13,853 nt of DNA from Saccoglossus kowalevskii (taxonomy: Eukaryota > Hemichordata > Enteropneusta > Harrimaniidae): assembly GCF_000003605.2 (NCBI RefSeq), contig NW_003124895.1, positions 104,486-118,338 of the forward strand, written 5' to 3'. Under the pieces are notes generated by a model. The model was not told the DNA's origin, did not search any database, and was given only the letters and a program-made list of their open reading frames with translations. Position numbers and translations under genes: made by a program. Shown here in pieces: positions 7,026 to 13,744 of the stretch (position 1 is its first letter; every line of letters begins with the position of its first letter).

Positions 7026-7622
7026 TTTGTGAGCAGAATTCTTTGTGTGGAGTCTGGGAAAACCTGATTAGAGGAAGCTTACGTGAGTAATCAGTCCATA
7101 TTTGGATATCAGATTTGCTAATATGGTAGAATGAAAATACCCCGTAAAATTACGGCACGCTGTAACTTATGGCGTTACGGTGACAGATGTATAATAATAT
7201 GTTTTAATTGAACATACATGCACGTACATGTACATTGAACTAGACCATCCAGTAGGGCAGATGGATCTATTGTGCAGTACGTTTGTATGAAAGTAATAAT
7301 TATACATGTACATATAACAAAACACACAGAAACTTCTGATTAATTAAATATACACCATAGGGTATAGTAATTAAGCTTGGCCACATTTTTTTTTTTTACT
7401 GAAAGTGGTTTGTATTGAGCTGCAACTAGTAGATGAGGTATTATGTTGTCTGTTTAGTACAGTCATGTTGTGCCAAGATTGGTATCGATAAAAGTTGGTA
7501 CATGTATTTGCAATAGTTGTAATCTGAGTCTGTTAATGATGGGTGTTTGCTGAATAGATGTGCCTCACCAAAAAAATATGTCACTAACATACTTTTTATA
7601 ATTATACTAATAGCTTTGTGAT
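7026..7622. other. No gene seen; small palindromes and TACATGTA words
   Basis: CCGTAA (7142-7147) and TTACGG (7150-7155) form a tight inverted pair. TTACGG recurs at 7175-7180 beside a GTAAC/GTTAC pair, making a dense cluster of one motif. TACATGTA-type words occur at about 7224-7234 and 7302-7310. A run of 12 T residues is at 7386-7397. No coding or RNA gene is supported. Confidence 0.5.
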
Positions 7623-7824
7623 GAGGGTCTTTAGTGGTGAGTGGCTTTCATAGTGAGGGTCTTCAGTGGTGAGTGGCTTTCATAGTGAGGGTCTTTAGTG
7701 GTGAGTGGCTTTCATAGTGAGGGTCTTCAGTGGTGAGTGGCTTTCATAGTGAGGGTCTTCAGTGGTGAGTGGCTTTCATAGTGAGGGTCTTCAGTGGTGA
7801 GTGGCTTTCATAGTGAGGGTCTTT
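7623..7824 (+). repeat. 32-bp minisatellite, six full copies plus a partial
   Basis: The 32-base unit begins gagggtctt and ends ggctttcatagt. It is repeated at 7623, 7655, 7687, 7719, 7751 and 7783, with a 10-base partial copy at 7815-7824. Full copies are identical except for one C/T position in the tenth base, which reads T,C,T,C,C,C in order. This near-identity indicates recent expansion or active homogenisation. Because 32 is not divisible by three, it is not a coding repeat. Each unit carries GGTGAGT, a splice-donor-like word, on the plus strand. The array ends within 6 bases of the candidate minus-strand exon at 7830-7976. Confidence 0.95.
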
Positions 7825-7829
7825 CTCAC

Positions 7830-7976
7830 CGAGTATGTAGGGCTTTGTCGCAGTAACTGGTCCATTCGTGGAAGTTGTGAATTATTGTTTTGTGTGTCTT
7901 GAACAACTGGCGTGAATCTGGGAATACCATTCTTAGGAGCTGTTAATTTGTCCTTATGATGTACGGTAAGCAATTG
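7830..7976 (-). CDS. Candidate internal exon, 147 bp, unknown protein
   Basis: On the minus strand an acceptor-like aacttctgccatag precedes 147 open bases, which end at a strong donor, CTCG|GTGAGA. With this acceptor both ends are phase 0 and the segment is exactly 49 codons. An alternative acceptor (aaattaacag) would start the exon at 7939 in phase 1. The translation includes HHKDKLTAPKNGIPRF and LPRMDQLLRQSPTYS. It is polar, rich in Gln, Asn, Pro and Thr, like a disordered linker of a cytoplasmic or nuclear protein. I recognise no family. Codon composition looks more coding-like than most frames here. The predicted intron begins GTGAGAAAG and then runs straight into the 32-bp minisatellite. 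An open frame of this length is not significant by itself. Confidence 0.3.
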
Positions 7977-10672
7977 CTATGGCAGAAGTTCCTCAATAAG
8001 ACCCATGCTCTGATATTATTGCCCCGTAGTTTACTACTTCGACCAAAGAACATTTGACCATTTATAGAATGGGCTTTGCATCATGCATTCTTGTTATACT
8101 GCTTAGTGACATAATTGGTGTTGCAGAAGAAGTGTTGAATATTATTTATTGAAATTAATAATCCCCAGTACAATTTTCTAACATAGATAAAAAATCATAG
8201 TATGAAAAAATGTACAACTCATTTGCAGCAATGAAATAAAGATATGTATATTGCATTGCAATACAACAAATTAAAAAAAAAAAAATTGCAATATAAAATA
8301 TTCCGTCAGTAACACTTCAGTGCTGTGAATGTTCAAATGGTATTTGTTTGAAACTGTAAACAATGTAAAATGTATATTAGGTAAAAAAAAATGTGAGTTC
8401 CTTTGATGAATTCAGAAATATAGCAAGGCATTCCAGTTTGTTTGGAATGTTCGCAGCTGTGATAGCTGTGCCCCTAGCTACAATTAATAGATATAAACAA
8501 GTCTTGTCATGAGTAGAATATTTTGCCATATGCTAAATAAGCCAGTTGAATTACAAAATTGCATGATTATTTATATACATTGTAAGAATCATTGCATTGC
8601 GTAAAGCTATTAACTCTTCACTGTGGGTAAACTGACTTGGATAGTTACACACATTTAGTTTTATATCAAGTTTGTGATGAAGATAATTGTTTTCAATCCC
8701 TGATGAATGAGTGGTCTGGCACACGTAGCTTAATGTAATTTGAAATGCTTGAAATTGGCTCTGTAATTGTCTTTCTGTAATTGTTTACACCTGCTTGGTG
8801 AATTAGGTGAAACGTACCGTAATTACAGGTAAAATGAAGTGAAAATATAAATGTGATAGATACATGTACTATAAGCTATAAATACATGTTACTGGTAATA
8901 CTATTATGGTTGTGGTGGGTGAGACTAGGGTTGTGTTGTGTAGAAAAATAGAACAGACTTCCATGAGACTACATTTGTACGCCCACTCTATTAACACATT
9001 AGGATACATTAATATATTGAAGTCAAAAACAGGAGTAGTCCCTCCAAAAATCTGGTAACTTGCATAATGTTGTCAAAGTACAATACAGAACTGTGATTGG
9101 TTCAACTCAAAGTGGAAGATTCCACTATCATAACAACGAGTAATTAGTCTTAGTTACAGGGTCAAAGGTTATGAAAAGCGGCTGTCAACACCTAACTTGC
9201 AAAATCAAATCAATAAACAAGATACAATGTTATACAACACAGGTCAATAGTAGTAATCTGAACTATGCATGTATAAAATAAATTTTAAATGTTGATTGCA
9301 AAGAGCTCTTGGCGTTAATGGTTAATAGCAGGAATGGGATATACAGTAATTGTAATCCAATCTGAGAAAACTGCATCCATATTTCAATAGGTGGGTTGGA
9401 AAGTGAAAATGAAATGGATGACAAATAAATAAAGATAGTTTATAATTGTTATTGTTTTTTTTTTAAATGACAAAACATGGTATACTCAGAGGTTAATTGC
9501 ATTAAGAATGTTGCCGTAGTGTTTATGCATAATATGATATCAGTTTACTGATTGTAACGTGAGCATACAAAATATTGTTTATTCCTTATAGAATGAGCTG
9601 TATTTAAATATTAATACAATATCATGTATGATACAAAGTATATGAGATATGTAATTAGATGCATAAATGATACACACTAAATGAGAAATGCAAAGCAGAA
9701 GGATTGTGATTGGCATCTTCAGTGTTATTCACAAGAATATTTGTTTATAATTTTATAAACAGGCTTGGTAATTCCCACTACCAATTACATATAGTGTCAC
9801 AGTATTTCGGCTAATTATTAACAAATCCAAATTCACATAATTTTTAACGGCAGTGAAATATTATAACTTCATCAAAATTGACCTTCATCAAATGTGTCGA
9901 GCATACTATTAGGCTTGTAAACACTCTTTCATGTTTGTTGAATCCTACGCGATGTTTTGAAGACACTCTGACATGAATAACGTGGGATATTGCAATGAAC
10001 GGAATATTTTCTCTTGGAATAAATTTTTGCTGAAAATAAAATCCAGCGAATAGTACTTTTTGTTTATTTTACATTCAACTCATAAGTGAAAATAAATTCC
10101 ATACAAAACACCCAAAAATTTTTTTCAGCGATAATTAATTCCAACTAAAATAAAGTATTTCACAGTATGGTGTTGCATTCTGACTAGAAAATGTTATGTC
10201 CGCAACAGTTGTGTGTGCCCAGTAATTACAAAAAATTAATTATAACAATAATCACACCAGTAATCAAGCAGTAAAATGTCATTATAATATACATACTTGT
10301 TGGAGTATGCAGCTTATCTAGAATGCTGTGACTCCTGATTTTCGTATTTTGTTTATAAACCATGAATTTCATTTTTCCACATATTTCAAATTAGGTAAGT
10401 ACAATAAGATGTTTTACAAGATCTATACATGATTTTCCGATGCACAAGGGAATTAGCACAATCTCAGTATGATGCAGTGAATCGGCTTAGAGGATACATT
10501 GATCGACATCCAGTTTAAAAATATGTTTTAAGTTTCACACGTACATGTTTACTACATAACATATTACTGTAGCAAATTATAACAATAGCAGAAAGATATA
10601 ATAATACAAAAAATAAAACTAACATGCACAACTCATTATTTCTTCAGCATAACATATCTATATAATTTCTGA
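7977..10672. other. Long AT-rich stretch with no gene seen
   Basis: No exon pair, RNA gene or repeat array is supported over about 2.7 kb. Small items: an A run at 8273-8285; an inverted repeat CATTCCA/TGGAATG at about 8429-8450; a direct repeat TCTGTAATTGT at 8760-8770 and 8774-8784; a DR1-like word at 9159-9171; a 20-base near-palindrome at 9742-9761; and a strong donor-like TTAG|GTAAGT at 10391-10400. The donor follows an acceptor-like tatctag by 73 open bases, which is too short and AT-rich to call. Confidence 0.5.
9742..9761. repeat. 20-base near-perfect palindrome
   Basis: TGTTTATAA and TTATAAACA are exact reverse complements separated by two T residues. The sequence also contains TGTTTA, a forkhead-type word, in both orientations. 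AT-rich palindromes like this can arise by chance. Confidence 0.5.
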
Positions 10673-10730
10673 ATACCATATTTATTCTATTAGTAGGACA
10701 TGTGCTTTACATGAATGTCACATGCCTTGC
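10673..10730 (+). repeat. Single unit of the dispersed 60-65 bp repeat
   Basis: It starts ataccatatttattctatta, which is identical over 20 bases to the unit beginning at 10987. It then diverges in its second half (gacatgtgctttacatg). It is separated by about 190 bases from the two-unit array at 10922-11045 in the same orientation. Confidence 0.6.
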
Positions 10731-10921
10731 CTTTTAAAAATGTCCTGGTAGCTAAAAATAGCTCCTCTGAAAAAAGTAATGAGATTGTGCTAACTAAGAC
10801 CTCTTCAAAATGGTATGAATTGTTGAATGATAATTAGATTTTCTGTGTCTTGATGTGGGCGAGTGCTAAGCAAGTAGAGTGATCACTCAAAATTAACGTC
10901 TCAAATGTCAGAAGTCAACAT

Positions 10922-11045
10922 GTACCATATTTTTTCTATTACCGGTAGTAGCACATACAAATGTAAGAGGTGCATGTATGATAATTATACCATATTTATT
11001 CTATTAGTAATGCATACACAAATGACAGAGGCATGTCTATGATCA
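10922..11045 (+). repeat. Two tandem units of the 60-65 bp repeat
   Basis: Unit one runs from 10922 and unit two from 10987, a period of 65 bases. Shared landmarks in order are taccatatt, ttctatta, a gcacatacaaatg/gcatacacaaatg segment, an aagagg/cagagg segment, and gcatgt followed by atgat. Related units occur singly at 10673, in inverted pairs at 4305-4432, and as a minus-strand array at 5684-5840. This makes it a dispersed family that also forms short tandem arrays. Confidence 0.65.
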
Positions 11046-11098
11046 ACTTAAGTCATATTTTAATGATCTAGTATACAGTAAAATTTTCTATTGCAGAT

Positions 11099-11126
11099 GC
11101 ATTTTTAATAGAGCAAAATACAATAG
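11099..11126 (-). repeat. Inverted partial unit of the 60-65 bp repeat
   Basis: Read on the minus strand, ctattgtattttgctctatt resembles the unit start ataccatatttattctatta and especially the minus-strand unit at 4399-4432 (actgtatttgctctattag). It faces the units at 10922-11045, repeating the head-to-head layout seen at 4305-4432. Confidence 0.4.
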
Positions 11127-11455
11127 TTTATTTTTTGCATAAACATGTATCTCCAAGCTGTGGATAGCTATCAACTAAACTCATTACGTTTATTCAGTGC
11201 CTTAAAATAACTATGGGGAAACAGATACAAGTAGTTTGAAAACTTAAGAATGGTATCCCATCATTCCATAGTACATCCCAGGGATTGAGATTGAGACAGC
11301 ACAATAACTTACATTATGTGAGGAGAAAAAATTTAAATAAATTGATCAACTGGTACTATTTAGGGACAACATCAAAAGTTCAATGTAGGTAAAAAAATTA
11401 ATTCCTTTAGTTCCTCCTCCCACCCCCACTGAAACTTAATTGATAAATATTGATC
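11127..11455. other. No gene seen
   Basis: AT-rich sequence with a C-rich run near 11414-11429 (cctcctcccacccccac). I find no exon-like segment, repeat array or RNA gene. Confidence 0.5.
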
Positions 11456-11581
11456 ATGGTGTTTTACCAACTTGCGCCCAAAACCCCAGCCACCAAACAT
11501 TCAGCCGTTCAAGAGGAAATAATGTACGCATGCGCAAACTACTTTTCTGGGTTCTGTGCTTGTTCTAGGTCCATGCCCTGA
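11456..11581 (+). CDS. Candidate small ORF, 41 codons, unknown function
   Basis: The ORF runs from ATG to TGA and gives MVFYQLAPKTPATKHSAVQE at the start and a Cys-rich end (CANYFSGFCACSRSMP). It lies in the GC-richest patch of this part of the window. No signal peptide or family is recognised. The minus strand of the same patch is also open for about 38 codons and ends at a donor-like GTTG|GTAAAA, so the two strands cannot be told apart by openness. A CGCATGCGCA palindrome lies inside. The patch may be regulatory rather than coding. Confidence 0.17.
   Translation: MVFYQLAPKTPATKHSAVQEEIMYACANYFSGFCACSRSMP
11527..11536 (+). promoter_or_regulatory. NRF-1-like palindromic motif
   Basis: CGCATGCGCA contains GCATGCGC, the core of the NRF-1 site found in many animal promoters. 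It is one of very few CG-dense words in an AT-rich neighbourhood. No initiator or nearby first exon is convincing, so promoter function is inference. Confidence 0.3.
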
Positions 11582-11642
11582 AATTGACCTCATTTGACAA
11601 ACATATTTTCACTTGGACCAAACCATTTTCTCTTCTTGGATG

Positions 11643-11660
11643 TTTTTTTTTTTTTTTTTC
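11643..11660. repeat. Run of 18 T residues
   Basis: This uninterrupted homopolymer is the longest in the window. On the minus strand it is poly-A and could be the tail of an unrecognised retroposed sequence, but nothing next to it matches the SINE family. Confidence 0.8.
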
Positions 11661-11720
11661 CAATTTCTGTTATTTTTGTCCATGATTGGATAGAAAAAAA
11701 ACCGAACTACAAATACAAGT

Positions 11721-12093
11721 TTTTTTGTTTTGTTTTTCGGACATTGAATGTCACTGCTGTCTCTCCTGACTTTTGATGCATATTCATGTTTGAGACCACA
11801 TGACAGGGCTGTATGGCCATCTCTCTATCAAATGGCAATTTGTGCTATCCTGGCATCAACCAGGCTTGGTTGAACACAAGCACCTCTATGAACCTTAACC
11901 AAGGTTCCCCCAAAGTCACATTCATTAGTGAATAAATCTTGGCCACTGGAATTGGCCTTCCCATTGAGTCTGTGGCACACTCACTCAGGGTAGGGGTCAA
12001 CCTTTTTTGATGTTCAGCCAAAGATAGGATTTGAACTTGGGTCTATTGATCATGAGTCTGATCCAGCAATCACTAGGCTACCAGTAACCAGTT
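11721..12093 (-). mobile_element. tRNA-derived SINE, copy B, the most complete member
   Basis: Read on the minus strand from 12093, the order is as follows. A tRNA-like head has an A box (TAGCCTAGTGA, 12080-12070) and a B box (GTTCAAATCC, 12036-12027), with CAT at the anticodon position. A body follows. The central domain has two hairpins: GAACCTT-GGTT-AAGGTTC (11907-11890) and TCAACCA-AGCC-TGGTTGA (11873-11856). The 3' tail ends in the inverted repeat GACATTCAATGTC (11753-11741) and then an A-rich run (11735-11721). The last A-box base departs from consensus (A for G). AACTTGT flanks both ends on the minus strand. On the 5' side ten T residues separate it from the SINE, so this target duplication is uncertain. 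The shared tail of copies A and B is presumably what the partner LINE recognises. Confidence 0.85.
12027..12080 (-). promoter_or_regulatory. Internal RNA polymerase III promoter of SINE copy B
   Basis: On the minus strand the A box TAGCCTAGTGA (12080-12070) and B box GTTCAAATCC (12036-12027) have tRNA-like spacing. The B box is identical to that of copy A. The A box has A in place of the final G, which may weaken it. Confidence 0.65.
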
Positions 12094-12380
12094 AAAAAAA
12101 AAACAAGTTATAAAGCAAAGTTGCCATGAAATTGACACAACCTCCATTTTTACGATTCATTTCTTACCTCAAAATGTTAAAATTATAAATTTGCCATCTG
12201 GAAAACATTAATAACAATTTTTTCCAGTAGCTAAATTTATTACATTCAAAAATGTAAAATTAGTAAGCTTAAATTTTTGCATTCAAATGATATTGTACAC
12301 TTGTACCACTAAAATCTAAATCACTAAAAATACAATTTATAAAAGCAAGCAAATTTTGCCACAGAAAATATATACATGTA

Positions 12381-12567
12381 CCCCCAAAGTCGCATCCATT
12401 GTTGAATAAATCTCTGTCAGTAGATTTGGCCTTCCTAGTAAGTATGTGGGATAGTCATCTAGGGTAGGGGTTGAACAGTTTTTGCACAACCCTGGGGAGG
12501 ATTTGAACTTGATTCCTGCCAATTAGGAGTCTGATGTAACCACCACTGTGGTATCGGTGATCAGTTA
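12381..12567 (-). mobile_element. tRNA-derived SINE, copy C, 3'-truncated
   Basis: On the minus strand it starts near 12567 (ttaactgatcaccg, matching ttaactggttactgg of copy B). It has an A box, TACCACAGTGG (12553-12543), and a B box, GTTCAAATCC (12508-12499). The body follows copy B with many substitutions. The match ends at gcgactttggggg (12381), exactly where the first central hairpin would begin. The rest of the central domain, the tail and any A-run are missing. The anticodon-position triplet appears to be CCT rather than CAT. Its divergence suggests it is older than copies A and B. The 61-codon minus-strand open frame overlapping it is a translation of SINE sequence. Confidence 0.75.
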
Positions 12568-12953
12568 AATTAAGGTTCCAGGTACACATGTACATTACTC
12601 ACTACTTACTGAATATAAACACATCATGACAATTCTAATAAAATCCATTTTATTTATAATTTAATTAAAACTGCATGTATAGAATGTATAAATTAATTGA
12701 AAACTGAAAACATGCATGTGTATAATTAAATTTAAATGCAATTTAAATTAAAGTTATTAGTGATAAAATCTAATAAAAAGTGCAGACATGTAGATACAAC
12801 CAAGGACAGAATAGCGTGAATATTTCTTGTACATACAAACTATAGAAATGATTTTCATACACTTGTGCCACGCTTGATAAATTTCTTTTTGTGTCTGCAT
12901 TAACTGTGGTTAATACTTTGCACGGTATAGTACAGTACAGTCTGAGAATGACT
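12568..12953. other. No gene seen; possible 3' untranslated region on the minus strand
   Basis: Very AT-rich, with repeated attaatt/aattaaa words. If the candidate terminal exon at 12954-13053 is real, its minus-strand 3' untranslated region would run through here. An AATAAA (TTTATT on the plus strand, 12649-12654) lies about 300 bases past the stop, a sensible position for a polyadenylation signal, though such hexamers are common in this DNA. Confidence 0.35.
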
Positions 12954-13053
12954 CTAATCTTCGGGAACGAACATCCGGACATTTTCGCAATCATCGCGGT
13001 GAAAGATCAAAACCTTGCATAAACGGTAATTTGGAATGGTTGTTGAGACTCCC
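12954..13053 (-). CDS. Candidate terminal exon, 100 bp, unknown protein
   Basis: On the minus strand a good acceptor with a pyrimidine-rich lead (ttttgtttacactgttcag) precedes 100 bases that run open to a TAG. Entry is phase 2. The C-terminal translation is GVSTTIPNYRLCKVLIFHRD followed by DCENVRMFVPED and stop. The segment is clearly richer in CG dinucleotides than its flanks (for example caccgcgatgattgcg). I recognise no family. An AATAAA lies about 300 bases downstream. The open frame continues upstream past the acceptor into the AT-repeat at 13090-13148, where the translation becomes Tyr/Ile-rich noise. That supports a change of character at the acceptor. The evidence is splice signal plus composition only. 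Confidence 0.27.
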
Positions 13054-13089
13054 CTGAACAGTGTAAACAAAATTAGCCCTGCGTGTGTA

Positions 13090-13148
13090 ACATATATAAT
13101 GAGTATATATATACTACATATTATATATATACATATATAATGAGTATA
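13090..13148. repeat. AT-rich direct repeat with alternating TA core
   Basis: An 18-base word starting acatatataatgag occurs exactly at 13090-13107 and 13131-13148. Between them is an alternating TA tract (tatatatatactacatatta). The layout suggests slippage or duplication around a TA microsatellite. Confidence 0.75.
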
Positions 13149-13157
13149 CAGTGGTGC

Positions 13158-13199
13158 ACGTCTTAGCAACGTGGAACGTCTTGTGACGTAGCTCCGCCC
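13158..13199. promoter_or_regulatory. ACGT-core cluster with a GC-box-like word
   Basis: Four ACGT cores fall in 32 bases (13158-13161, 13169-13172, 13176-13179, 13186-13189). The last is TGACGTA, close to a CRE. CTCCGCCC, a GC-box-like word, follows at 13192-13199. This density of CG words is unusual for the window and could mark a promoter reading towards 13200, where the sequence ahead contains the repeat-rich open frame at 13452-13744. Function is inferred from motifs only. Confidence 0.3.
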
Positions 13200-13244
13200 G
13201 AGGATACTGTCATCAAAAGTTTAAACTTATTCTTTTTAGTATTT

Positions 13245-13443
13245 ATCTAAGTTACTAATATGAGACATATTTCGGCAGATCACTGTGCCCAATTTGGGTA
13301 TCTGGTGGTTTTACGAACATGAGACATATTTCGGCAGATTACTGTGCCCAACTTGGGTATCTGGTGGTTTTGAAAGGGAGCTAGGCAAGCGTTGAGCTAG
13401 CTGAATGTTTATGCACAGATCTAAGTTACTAATATGAGACATA
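13245..13443 (+). repeat. Tandem 59-bp repeat (two copies) with a 25-bp leader repeated downstream
   Basis: A unit beginning atgagacatatttcggcaga starts at 13260 and again at 13319, a period of 59, with few differences. Each unit contains CCCAA-N-TTGGG, a small palindrome. The 25-base leader before and into unit one (atctaagttactaatatgag, continuing acata; 13245-13269) recurs exactly at 13419-13443. This points to a larger period of 174 bases whose second copy is cut short. Confidence 0.85.
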
Positions 13444-13451
13444 CAGTACAG

Positions 13452-13744
13452 TTCTCGCGGAAGCTTTGGCTTTTGTGGCATCATTGTCGCCTACGCATGG
13501 CTTCATTGTCGCCTCAGCATCGCATCACTGTGGCATCAGCTTCGCGTCATTGAAAATTGAAGCTGTGTTCGCCTCGCTATTTTGTGGCATCATCGTGGCC
13601 TCAGCTTCGCAGTCTCATGGCATCAACATGGCATCAGCTTCAATTTATTGTGACATGAGTATGACCTCATTTGCACGCAGAAGGGCAGTAGACAAAAACA
13701 TGTACAGAAGTTCGATATGTAATCGATTTGAAATTCAAGGCGAA
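13452..13744 (+). CDS. Candidate 3' exon or repeat-borne ORF with a degenerate 30-33 bp repeat
   Basis: From an acceptor-like gtacag (ending 13451), with a TACTAAT branch-like word about 20 bases upstream, the plus strand is open for 97 codons to TAA. The frame as a whole is open from 13433. There is no early ATG, so it would have to be a spliced exon. The first two-thirds is a degenerate repeat (about 13472-13680) built from tgtggcatcatcgtggcctc and tcagcttcgc units. Because most units are multiples of three, the same frame recurs: HGFIVASASHHCGISFASL, then CGIIVASASQSHGINMASAS. The last 30 residues (RRRAVDKNMYRSSICNRF region) are non-repetitive and basic. No family is recognised. It may be a GC-rich minisatellite that is open by chance. 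Confidence 0.25.
13472..13680 (+). repeat. GC-rich degenerate minisatellite, unit about 30-33 bp
   Basis: The phrases tgtggcatca, attgtcgcct and tcagcttcgc recur in order about six times with substitutions and length changes. tgtggcatcat occurs at about 13474 and 13583. The composition (many CG and GC words) contrasts sharply with the AT-rich DNA around it. The units are much more diverged than those of the 32-bp array at 7623-7824. Confidence 0.65.

Noticed and set aside
7434-7455. let-7-like string: TGAGGTA followed by TA and GTTGT in the right register
   Set aside because: The mature-like 22 bases match let-7 only partly (about 17 positions), and no complementary arm lies up- or downstream, so no precursor hairpin can form.
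7623-7824. CRISPR-like array
   Set aside because: The 32-base units are contiguous with no spacers, and the context is eukaryotic. It is a minisatellite.
10322-10394. 73-bp plus-strand exon between tatctag and GTAAGT
   Set aside because: The donor is strong, but the segment is short and AT-rich and its translation is Phe-rich like random sequence.
11594-11776. 60-codon plus-strand open frame with a Phe run
   Set aside because: The Phe run is the poly-T tract and the end (RTLNVTAVSPDF) is antisense SINE tail.
12337-12522. 61-codon minus-strand open frame
   Set aside because: It is a sense-strand translation of SINE copy C, which is noncoding.
12770-12994. 74-codon minus-strand open frame
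   Set aside because: It overlaps the candidate terminal exon in another frame and has no supporting signal.
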